A stretch of 5,424 bases of DNA. Origin: Alphaproteobacteria bacterium UBA7488 (GTDB taxonomy: Bacteria > Pseudomonadota > Alphaproteobacteria > CAAHEQ01 > UBA3637). Below are positions 1-5,424 of the stretch, piece by piece. The translations under genes and the position numbers were made by a program. The stretch covers positions 1 through 5,424 of the forward strand of contig DLOI01000101.1 in NCBI GenBank assembly GCA_002477185.1, written 5' to 3'. How positions within the stretch are numbered: the first letter of the stretch is position 1; every line of letters begins with the position of its first letter. The notes under the pieces are model-generated. The model was given only the letters and a program-made list of their open reading frames with translations, was not told the origin of the DNA and searched no databases.

Positions 1-22
1 TTGTCATTTTCCTGCGCCGTCT
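1..22. repeat. Left copy of 22-bp exact terminal direct repeat
   Basis: Bases 1-22 are identical to 5403-5424 in the same orientation, and the match runs exactly to the window's right end. A 22-base identity placed precisely at both ends is not expected by chance. It indicates either a circularly closing contig or a shared segment of two paralogous genes at which assembly stopped. Both copies code in the same frame on the minus strand (residues TAQEND and the start of the next Lys codon). Confidence 0.95.
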
Positions 23-200
23 TAGCAACACCAATAGCATATGTTTCAACTTCATCCCCCTTGCCAACGCTCATCTCTTCAATTAATCCCGGCGTATCGG
101 AAAATCTCTTGCCCTGTAAATCTACCCCCTTTTCTTCCAATACCGTCTTGATGCCTTCTTTCGTCTGATTTAATTCTATTATTTCCTCTTTTATGGACAT
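1..200 (-). CDS. N-terminal part of a phage tail/appendage-type protein, cut by the left edge
   Basis: The ATG at 200..198 opens a frame of 66 full codons that is still open at base 1. It begins MSIKEEIIELNQTKEGIKTV and continues with a GVDLQGKRFSDTPGLIEEM stretch. From memory, this pattern (a short helix, then 'I...L..KG.......F.d.p..I..M') recurs at the N-terminus of phage tail and appendage proteins in gut-type bacteria, and I infer an attachment or oligomerisation module. The start is chosen because AAAGGA lies 7 nt upstream and the gene follows the previous stop by 17 bp, which implies co-transcription. The last 22 nt of this fragment are identical to the first 22 nt of the long gene as it enters at the right edge, in the same reading frame. 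This fragment may therefore be the start of a paralogue, or, if the molecule is circular, the missing start of the long gene itself. Confidence 0.75.
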   Translation of the reverse strand, partial: MSIKEEIIELNQTKEGIKTVLEEKGVDLQGKRFSDTPGLIEEMSVGKGDEVETYAIGVAKTAQEND

Positions 201-207
201 GCTTTTT

Positions 208-213
208 TCCTTT
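208..213 (-). promoter_or_regulatory. Ribosome binding site of the downstream gene
   Basis: Read on the minus strand, AAAGGA lies 7 nt before the ATG at 200. It matches the canonical anti-Shine-Dalgarno sequence and supports this start. It sits inside the 17-bp gap after the TAA at 220..218. The gap has no room for a promoter or terminator, so the two coding regions are probably read from one message. Confidence 0.8.
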
Positions 214-217
214 ATGT

Positions 218-3200
218 TTATAATATAATCCTAAACAAACACATTCCGTGATAAGAAATGTTTTTGTTATACGGTAACAGTTCGATTAAAAAATTCTTTG
301 CATTTGTTTCATATACAACAAAGCCGCTTAAAGGGGTCGTTTCGTTCTTGCCATAGTTACGTATGCTAAAAAGTTTTTTTTCAGACCCTTCGTATATATA
401 AAAATTATTATCACCGTTTCCGGAATATCCATCGTTCAGTGCATAAAACATCAACCCGTTTGTCGTTTCATCTGCACCATAATGGATTTTAATTTCAGCT
501 TCCATCGAATTATTTGCAGGCGGTACTATATAATTAGATGCTGTTAAATGTTCGGGATAAAATACTTGTGCAGTGGATGCGATATTCGTTTCCTCACGAT
601 CATTTTTGGGAATTTCAATCAATTCAATTTCCCATAATTGAACATTAAAATCACGTTCGCCTTCTCCGCCGGATTGTAAGGTATAACTGACTTCCAAAGC
701 AACATACTCCGCACTTATATTCTTAACAACAACATACATCTGCTCAGGACGGTTATCATGCGCAATATGAACCGCAGCTTCGTCATTTAAAATCCCGTTT
801 ATATTGTCAGAAAAAGCATGGGCAATTTTCAACGTAGAATCAGTATGGGCAGAGACATCATAACGCCCGCTTGGTTGACCCGTTTCATCATTTAATATAG
901 GTAAGCGAGTTATGTAAGATATGTACCCCTTTACTTTTAATTTATCAATATCATCAGGTACATTACTGAATTCAATTAAATATGTCTTGCCCGGTTCCAA
1001 AACGGCACTGTTAAAACGACAAGAATTTTTTATCAAGCTTGCTGACATATAATCTTCCTCTTGAGCTTGATACATTTCGGGATAATAAGGCTGCCCGCCG
1101 TTTGAGGAAGCTCCGAAAAATCTGCACATGTTATTTGTAACCTTGTTTACATGTACATCGGGCCATTCAGGCTGATTTTGTGATGAATCATACGGATAAA
1201 TTGCCCATACTTCATGCTTGCCCGTTAAATTTGCGGTGTCGTATCTTTGTGTTGGATTTCCATCAGCGTTTAAAGTATACAAATATAAATCAAACCCCGT
1301 TACGTCGCTTGCCGTATCAATTGTAAAATATCCACCGTTTTCGGGAATTTTTATGTTATACCCTTCAAAATCGGTTTGACTGTCATTAAAATAAAAAAGA
1401 TTGCCGCCTAAACCACTTTCGCCCGTTTCTTGGTTATTCCACCAATATGCAATGGAAAAACCTTGGGATTTGGTATCGGCATTTGAAAATTCCCTCTTGA
1501 TAATATATTTGGTGTTTTTATTCACGCCCGGATTATCAAATTTGATTGTAAAATTCGATAGTGATGAAGCGTCATCCGGCACAATAACAGGAATCCCTCC
1601 GTTGGCTTTAATTTGTTTTATAATTTCATCACTGACACCCGTATCGGGTTGTAATTCTTCTACAAAATACGTCAGGTCATTCGATAGGTAGACATCCTGA
1701 ATCTTATGTGTAGCTGTATACGATTTAGACGCATAAAATGAAAACACTGGGATAAAATTATAACTGTTTTCATTCGAAGGTGCATTGGCCGTTCCGTTGC
1801 CTTTTTCTTTATAATCACTCCCAGTAACATTCTGAGTCCTTGTACTGGCAAATACGATATTTGACCACGCTAAGTTATTATCAGTTGAAAATGCAAAGCG
1901 ATAATAATATGTACCAAATGTTGGACTGCTTACATTCAAAGGAATATCTCTTCCAAAATCCCATACCCCGTCTTCATCTATGGTCATGGTTTGCGTATTT
2001 ATTGAACAAGCCGCACATGCATAAGTATTATTATTGGGAATAAACACAAATAATTTTAAATATTTAGCACTACTTGATGCTTGACCGCCTTCGCGCCTTT
2101 TAACTTTAACCTTTCTTAACATAATGGGCTCCTTAAGAGAAAATCCCCAAGACGTAATACCGGTTGCATTATCTAATGCACCGCCTGTTGAAAAAGGTAT
2201 TTCGCTTAGTACATTTACAGGTTCATTTGCCGACACAACAAAATCTGTTTCGTTGCCAGCCTTGGTCAACCATAAACCCATTGTCGTAGCTTTATCACCG
2301 ACTATGACATCCTCAAAACCTTTTGTTGTCGTTTGGTCCAGCAGATATCTCCCATTATCATAATCTCGCCAACCTTCGCTGACAGTTACCGAACCGGCAT
2401 TAAATGGTACCGTGGCGATAATTGCCAATTTTCCGATGGACACTCTGCCGGATGAACCGTTAACATTTGAAGTGATTTTAAAACGGTGATATCGACACCC
2501 TTGCGTTTCATTGATTTCAAAAACTACCGTTTCGCCGGAAGTCGTATTTCGATTTTCAAAGCTTGCAACATCCACCCATTCTTTACCATCCATGCTACAC
2601 TGAAAAATAAAATCGCCTAACATTTCGGTAACTGACGATGTGCGGTTAACCATTGAAATTGACGCTATTTGAACGGGCTGCGGATTATACATTGTATAAT
2701 ACATCGGATTAGCCGTACTTGCAGACGCATTGGAAATCCAAGCTTCTGCCGACCCTGATGAAAAACAAACGTAAGGCGCATACGTCGACGAATATTGGTC
2801 CGTCGCACTGACGGAAAAAGAATTTCCGCCCACCGTACCGTTGGCAGTTAAAACAGGTTGTTCAAATGCATGTGTCGTATAACCGTAATGAACATTTGCG
2901 TCAAGCCCGTATGGATTTGGCAGAAAATAATCCAACGTTTCGGATAAATATACTTGTCCGACATTGTGTTTGATTAAATAAGATGTTGGTTCCGCCGTAC
3001 AAACGACAGGCGCCAACATATCTTGATATGTTGGCGTATACGGTGTCCAATAAACCGAATCAAACATTATTTTAAAATCATCCAAATAAATCGTTCCATT
3101 AAATCCATAACTCGCGGATTTGTAAGTACCGATATAATTTTGAATGCCGCCAAACATTTTTGTTCCGCTGTTTAATGTGCCAAAAGAATCATAATCAATA

Positions 3201-5424
3201 CCGTTTGTCGACAATTCGGCCTTATAAACCCCGTTTTTGTGAGTGACTTTCAACCAATATTTTGTATCGGTTTGCAAAACTGTCGAAAAATTGCCGATAT
3301 TATAATCATTGCCATTTGAACTGAACTTGACCTCTAAGGTCCCGCCAGTATTGGCAAAACTGATGCTTATATTTCGATAATCGTTCCTGCCAAAAAGAGC
3401 CGTAGAATTTTGATTCGAAAAATTTGAACCGGTTTTAAACGGTAAAATAAGTTCAAAACTTTCATAATCTGATGGAGTTATAAAATTCGGTAGCAAATAG
3501 CTGTTTGAACTGAACCCTTTTGCTTCGTTTTGATTAACGATTACCGTTCCGTTCTTCAAAAAGTTGGTTTTATGAACAGGCACGTTTTCTTTTTGAACAA
3601 GCCATAAATCCATCGTCATTTCTTTTTCACCCTCAACATCCGCAAGAGTCGCTGATGGAATCCCCGGCCATTTGACATATTCTTCACCACTCTTAAACCA
3701 ACCCCATGAAACATCAATACTACCTTCTTCTAACATATCTATGGATTTAACATTAGTAAATTGAATTTCTGCCGCACCACCGTACCCACTATGGGCTTCA
3801 ACATTCAAATAAACCACATTGGTTGTGCCGGTATAAACAACGGGCAATTCAACCGTTACATTTGACGAGGATGGGTCGGCAAATTTTTCCGTTAACGCAA
3901 TTGTCATCGCTTCATCCGCAAAAAATTGCAAACACGGCGATGATCCCATCGTTTCCGAATTATTTCTGTGTACCCACGTGATTGTGGACAAGCCTGCTGT
4001 AAATGATAAATGCGTTGGCAACTCCCATTTCCACCATCCCGCCGAAGTTGCCGGAACAAAATTGGAACTTAACGATCCGTCCAATGCTTTCCATCCGACT
4101 TCAGATGAATTGTTTCGGCTGTCTGACACAATACCGTAAGAAGTTGCTGACGTCAGGTTCGGACGCGTCCATTCTTGCTCTTCACCTCCGGGATGCCCTG
4201 CATTTATCGATATATTTAACCCGTATGTATCCGGGTATGTCGGCACAACGGCATTCGGGTCGAGCACTGTCGATACTGTTAATATGCCATCGTTATTTTC
4301 TTTGACAAAACCCGTGAGAGATACCGATTGGAACTGCAACCCATCACCTGCCGTTGTCGCAATATAGGACTGAGAAATTGGAGCATCTAAGTATCTAACA
4401 TATACTTCTGTCGCTGACATCCTTTTTATTGCAACTTTATCAACCGGGTTAATGAAAATTTGAGGGCTATACGAAGTATCCGGGAAAGGGAAAGGTACAT
4501 TGTATTTTATTTGTTCTCCGCTTTCATCATATTCAAACGCGAACATACCTTCTACACCCCAACCATAAACAATATTATCATCAGTAACTAAAATATTATT
4601 TACAGTTGTCAGCCCATGAATCATAATTTGTTGTTGTAAAAAGCTTGTTAAAGTCTCATCCTTAACGACCGAACAAAGCCCATCGTTAAAACTATAAGAA
4701 AAGCCAAAAACGCCCGACACATTACCGGAACTTGTACCTGTACGGGCTATTACATGGCTATTCCCAATAGGACGCCACATATTAACCCCATTGCTAATAC
4801 TTAAAGTATGTTGCGTTGTTCCTAAAAGTGTCGTTGTACCATCTATTCCAAGACTATATGTTTCAACAGTTTGATTTGATTTAATTACAACAAGCTTATG
4901 TACTCCGCCATCTATTAATACCCCGACGGATGTTCTCGTAGCATCAATAGCCGCACTTGTAAATAACGAATAAGAGCCGTCTGTTAGCTTAAATATATAT
5001 GTATTATTACGAGTTCCAAACGTTGCATATGTATAGTCACGGCTTTGCGTTCCTGCCATTTCATTTCGGAAACCCCCATATGTACTATAATCAGTAACAG
5101 TTGCGCCGTTTAATATGTAACACTTATCTTCGCCTGATGTACCAACTAATCCATACGGCAAAACAACACGTGTAGTCGGGCCACTATTAGCATATTGGTT
5201 TGTGGGGCTTGTATAATTATATGTCCAATCATAACCCCTTGAAAAATACCCTAAGCGGTTGCCAAGCCCGTTATAATTCCCAAAATAGGCAGATTTTCTG
5301 TCAATATATATTAAACCGTAAGGATTATATTCCAATTGTGTCGGCGTATTTGTAACGCTTGCTTCACCCGGCAACATATCCGCGGCGTAATTTAAAATTA
5401 CTTTGTCATTTTCCTGCGCCGTCT
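218..5424 (-). CDS. Giant multidomain tail-fibre/receptor-binding-like protein (5' end outside window)
   Basis: At least 1734 residues are visible, with no stop from the right edge to the TAA at 220..218. The first in-window ATG (5377..5375) gives 1719 residues but has no Shine-Dalgarno sequence. The frame stays open for 15 more codons upstream to the edge (TAQENDKVILNYAAD), so I treat that ATG as internal and the gene as 5'-partial. Numbered from that Met, the visible order is: possible beta-propeller (about 20-340), discoidin-like (385-548), linker with LWL motif (583-593), LamG-like sandwich (600-775), second discoidin-like (822-990), matching linker (1027-1037), beta-rich domain (1045-1220), unassigned block (1271-1590) and LamG-like C-terminus (1605-1719). 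No signal peptide, membrane segment, enzymatic motif, coiled coil or chaperone tail is visible. Discoidin and LamG folds commonly bind glycans or surface polymers, so a role in host recognition is inferred. A bacterial surface adhesin is the alternative, made less likely by the absence of anchoring signals. Confidence 0.8.
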   Translation of the reverse strand, partial: TAQENDKVILNYAADMLPGEASVTNTPTQLEYNPYGLIYIDRKSAYFGNYNGLGNRLGYFSRGYDWTYNYTSPTNQYANSGPTTRVVLPYGLVGTSGEDKCYILNGATVTDYSTYGGFRNEMAGTQSRDYTYATFGTRNNTYIFKLTDGSYSLFTSAAIDATRTSVGVLIDGGVHKLVVIKSNQTVETYSLGIDGTTTLLGTTQHTLSISNGVNMWRPIGNSHVIARTGTSSGNVSGVFGFSYSFNDGLCSVVKDETLTSFLQQQIMIHGLTTVNNILVTDDNIVYGWGVEGMFAFEYDESGEQIKYNVPFPFPDTSYSPQIFINPVDKVAIKRMSATEVYVRYLDAPISQSYIATTAGDGLQFQSVSLTGFVKENNDGILTVSTVLDPNAVVPTYPDTYGLNISINAGHPGGEEQEWTRPNLTSATSYGIVSDSRNNSSEVGWKALDGSLSSNFVPATSAGWWKWELPTHLSFTAGLSTITWVHRNNSETMGSSPCLQFFADEAMTIALTEKFADPSSSNVTVELPVVYTGTTNVVYLNVEAHSGYGGAAEIQFTNVKSIDMLEEGSIDVSWGWFKSGEEYVKWPGIPSATLADVEGEKEMTMDLWLVQKENVPVHKTNFLKNGTVIVNQNEAKGFSSNSYLLPNFITPSDYESFELILPFKTGSNFSNQNSTALFGRNDYRNISISFANTGGTLEVKFSSNGNDYNIGNFSTVLQTDTKYWLKVTHKNGVYKAELSTNGIDYDSFGTLNSGTKMFGGIQNYIGTYKSASYGFNGTIYLDDFKIMFDSVYWTPYTPTYQDMLAPVVCTAEPTSYLIKHNVGQVYLSETLDYFLPNPYGLDANVHYGYTTHAFEQPVLTANGTVGGNSFSVSATDQYSSTYAPYVCFSSGSAEAWISNASASTANPMYYTMYNPQPVQIASISMVNRTSSVTEMLGDFIFQCSMDGKEWVDVASFENRNTTSGETVVFEINETQGCRYHRFKITSNVNGSSGRVSIGKLAIIATVPFNAGSVTVSEGWRDYDNGRYLLDQTTTKGFEDVIVGDKATTMGLWLTKAGNETDFVVSANEPVNVLSEIPFSTGGALDNATGITSWGFSLKEPIMLRKVKVKRREGGQASSSAKYLKLFVFIPNNNTYACAACSINTQTMTIDEDGVWDFGRDIPLNVSSPTFGTYYYRFAFSTDNNLAWSNIVFASTRTQNVTGSDYKEKGNGTANAPSNENSYNFIPVFSFYASKSYTATHKIQDVYLSNDLTYFVEELQPDTGVSDEIIKQIKANGGIPVIVPDDASSLSNFTIKFDNPGVNKNTKYIIKREFSNADTKSQGFSIAYWWNNQETGESGLGGNLFYFNDSQTDFEGYNIKIPENGGYFTIDTASDVTGFDLYLYTLNADGNPTQRYDTANLTGKHEVWAIYPYDSSQNQPEWPDVHVNKVTNNMCRFFGASSNGGQPYYPEMYQAQEEDYMSASLIKNSCRFNSAVLEPGKTYLIEFSNVPDDIDKLKVKGYISYITRLPILNDETGQPSGRYDVSAHTDSTLKIAHAFSDNINGILNDEAAVHIAHDNRPEQMYVVVKNISAEYVALEVSYTLQSGGEGERDFNVQLWEIELIEIPKNDREETNIASTAQVFYPEHLTASNYIVPPANNSMEAEIKIHYGADETTNGLMFYALNDGYSGNGDNNFYIYEGSEKKLFSIRNYGKNETTPLSGFVVYETNAKNFLIELLPYNKNISYHGMCLFRIIL
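221..565 (-). other. C-terminal LamG-like domain, apparently short (protein region)
   Basis: Residues about 1605-1719. The order NYIVPPANNSMEAEIKI (1615-1631), GLMFYALNDG (1641-1650), NNFYIYEG (1657-1664) and SIRNYG (1671-1676) resembles the N-terminal half of LamG-like domains that close many phage and surface proteins ('..I.....n..iei.......fga......nfyi......r.g'). The usual later strands ending in a 'Y.fkI.....' motif are not evident, and the protein stops at CLFRIIL. It may be a compact variant or a shortened domain. Confidence 0.4.
608..1567 (-). other. Unassigned beta-rich block (protein region)
   Basis: Residues about 1271-1590 follow a short helical-looking linker (VSDEIIKQIKANGGIPV, 1248-1264). 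The content alternates strands and turns: SNFTIKFDNPG (1274-1284), GFSIAYWWNN (1306-1315), TYLIEFSNVPDD (1465-1476), MYVVVKNISAEYVALEVSY (1547-1565) and NVQLWEIELIEIP (1578-1590). It could hold two beta-sandwiches. I recognise no family and no catalytic motif. Confidence 0.35.
1718..2245 (-). other. Second beta-sandwich position, family not recognised (protein region)
   Basis: Residues about 1045-1220 occupy the place taken by the LamG-like domain in the first module. They are beta-rich (KYLKLFVFIP, 1105-1114; TYYYRFAFST, 1156-1165) and contain a small Cys pair in YACAAC (1119-1124). A LamG signature is not obvious, so this may be a different fold inserted between the same two linkers, or a strongly diverged copy. 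Confidence 0.35.
2408..2914 (-). other. Discoidin/F5-8 type C-like domain 2 (protein region)
   Basis: Residues about 822-990. FIFQCSMDGKEWVDVASFEN (923-942) followed by GCRYHRFKITSNVNGSSGRV (960-979) matches the typical C-terminal half of discoidin-like domains ('f.v.gS.Dg..W..l......y...rY.ri.......g...i..i'). Its end (GRVSIGKLAII, 977-987) corresponds to the end of domain 1 (AAEIQFTNVKS). It is diverged from domain 1 and lacks the WWxW motif. Confidence 0.6.
3011..3036. repeat. Perfect inverted repeat, 12-bp arms, 2-nt spacer
   Basis: The arms cgccaacatatc (3011-3022) and gatatgttggcg (3025-3036) are exact reverse complements around tt. The repeat lies within coding sequence (residues about 782-790, TPTYQDMLA), in the joint between the LamG-like sandwich and the VYLS motif of unit 1. 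A single strand could form an 11-bp stem with a CUUG (plus) or CAAG (minus) loop. There is no T-run after it on either strand, so it is not a classical intrinsic terminator. Its function is unknown. Confidence 0.85.
3053..3580 (-). other. LamG/concanavalin A-like sandwich domain (protein region)
   Basis: Residues about 600-775. The succession FELILPFKTG (641-650), ALFGRND (660-666), NISISFANTGGTLEVKFSS (669-687), TKYWLKVTHKNGVYKAELST (705-724) and GTIYLDDFKIMFDS (761-774) is the usual strand order of a LamG-type jelly roll. In this order 'W.kv......y.ae.S.nG' precedes the terminal 'g.iyLddf.I' strand. Such domains usually bind glycans or are structural. Confidence 0.65.
3734..4225 (-). other. 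Discoidin/F5-8 type C-like domain 1 (protein region)
   Basis: Residues about 385-548. The stretch QEWTRPNLTSATSYGIVSDS (401-420), then GWKALDGS (428-435) and AGWWKWELP (446-454), follows the pattern 'W..P.mTs..S.yG.v..S.....aWkA.Dg......w......WW.w.LP'. That pattern is common in the carbohydrate-binding discoidin-like modules of phage tail proteins. It ends with an AAEIQF strand (535-540). A ligand cannot be predicted. Confidence 0.6.
4358..5320 (-). other. Possible beta-propeller-like head domain (protein region)
   Basis: Residues about 20-340 contain at least five similar strand-turn-strand stretches. Examples are NNTYIFKLTDGSYSLF (124-139), HKLVVIKSNQTVETYSL (160-176), a stretch around NSHVIAR (206-212), NNILVTDDNIVYGWG (260-274) and DKVAIKRMSATEVYVRYL (313-330). 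Alternating hydrophobic residues around Gly/Asp/Asn turns suggest propeller blades or another repeated beta fold. No family signature was recognised, so the fold is inference only. Confidence 0.3.
5403..5424. repeat. Right copy of 22-bp exact terminal direct repeat
   Basis: This is identical to bases 1-22. Merging the two copies gives a 5402-bp circle in which the gene starting at 200 continues without a frame change into the long gene, with a Lys codon (AAA) spanning the join. Confidence 0.95.

Larger units (their letters stand above)
1655..2917 (-). repeat. Internal protein duplication, unit 2
   Basis: Residues about 821-1241: discoidin-like domain, SVTVSEGW (996-1003), GDKATTMGLWL (1027-1037; 7 of 11 identical to unit 1), a beta-rich domain, and VYLSNDLTYF (1229-1238; 7 of 10 identical to unit 1) preceded by a His at 1224. 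The linkers are conserved better than the domains they join. That pattern fits modular exchange or selection on inter-domain joints. Confidence 0.65.
2918..4225 (-). repeat. Internal protein duplication, unit 1
   Basis: Residues about 385-820: discoidin-like domain, then SIDVSWGW (553-560), GEKEMTMDLWL (583-593), a beta-sandwich, and VYLSETLDYF (809-818) preceded by a His at 804. The same anchors in the same order recur in unit 2, at offsets of 443, 444 and 420 residues. Confidence 0.65.

Noticed and set aside
601..660. Imperfect inverted/direct aatttcaat-type repeats
   Set aside because: These are low-complexity text from repeated Glu-Ile/Leu codons (WEIELIEIP) and are explained by the protein sequence.
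221..1567. Diversity-generating retroelement variable region in the C-terminal part
   Set aside because: There is no reverse transcriptase, no second template-like copy and no adenine-rich NNY-type codon cluster. The C-terminus looks LamG-like rather than C-type lectin.
1401..1691. Plus-strand open frame of 96 codons
   Set aside because: It lies wholly opposite the long minus-strand gene, has no Shine-Dalgarno sequence and its product resembles no family. It is a reverse-frame shadow.
1840..2363. Two plus-strand open frames (1840..2043 and 2124..2363)
   Set aside because: Both lie opposite clearly coding minus-strand sequence, and their products show no domain-like pattern.
2684..2700. Inverted repeat attatac-att-gtataat
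   Set aside because: The arms are only 7 bp and AT-rich, which is expected by chance in a sequence of this composition. It lies in coding sequence with no conserved context.
4003..4305. Plus-strand open frame of 100 codons
   Set aside because: It overlaps the discoidin-like domain 1 coding region in antisense, without a ribosome binding site or recognisable product.
5375..5377. ATG as the true start of the long gene
   Set aside because: No Shine-Dalgarno sequence lies upstream, and the same frame stays open to the window edge with protein-like text continuing the N-terminal module.
1..5424. Small circular plasmid or single-gene virus genome
   Set aside because: The ends can be joined, but there is no replication initiator, origin-like iteron set, capsid-type or polymerase motif, and only 17 bp are non-coding.

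Overview
The window is almost entirely one very long minus-strand coding region (218..5424, open at the right edge). A second gene begins 17 bp downstream of its stop, also on the minus strand, and runs off the left edge (200 down to 1). There are no RNA genes, no recognisable mobile-element genes, and no replication, integration or defence genes. The DNA is AT-rich by eye. Both proteins look like structural parts of a tailed phage or prophage (tail fibre, appendage or receptor-binding proteins), or less likely surface adhesins. A gut-type bacterial or phage source is plausible from the protein style, but the lineage cannot be fixed from this sequence.

Layout, read along the minus strand from right to left: (1) the long gene enters already open at 5424. 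It encodes a possible beta-propeller-like head (about 5320..4358), a discoidin/F5-8C-like domain (about 4225..3734), a short linker and a LamG/concanavalin-like sandwich (about 3580..3053). Then come a second discoidin-like domain (about 2914..2408), the same linker type, another beta-rich domain (about 2245..1718), an unassigned beta-rich block (about 1567..608) and a C-terminal LamG-like domain (about 565..221). The two discoidin-linker-sandwich sets are an internal duplication of about 420-444 residues. (2) The stop codon at 220..218 is followed by a 17-bp gap with a good Shine-Dalgarno sequence. (3) The ATG at 200 opens a gene whose first 66 codons look like the N-terminal module of phage tail proteins.

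The most notable point is that bases 1-22 and 5403-5424 are identical. If the ends are joined, the start of the downstream gene runs in frame into the long gene. This gives one 1794-residue ORF filling all but 17 bp of a 5402-bp circle. Such a circle has no visible replication gene, so I favour tandem paralogous tail genes sharing a 5' segment, with the assembly ending at or looping through it. A real circle, such as an excised recombination product, is not excluded. A perfect 12-bp-arm inverted repeat (3011..3036) at a domain boundary is the other non-coding-type signal.
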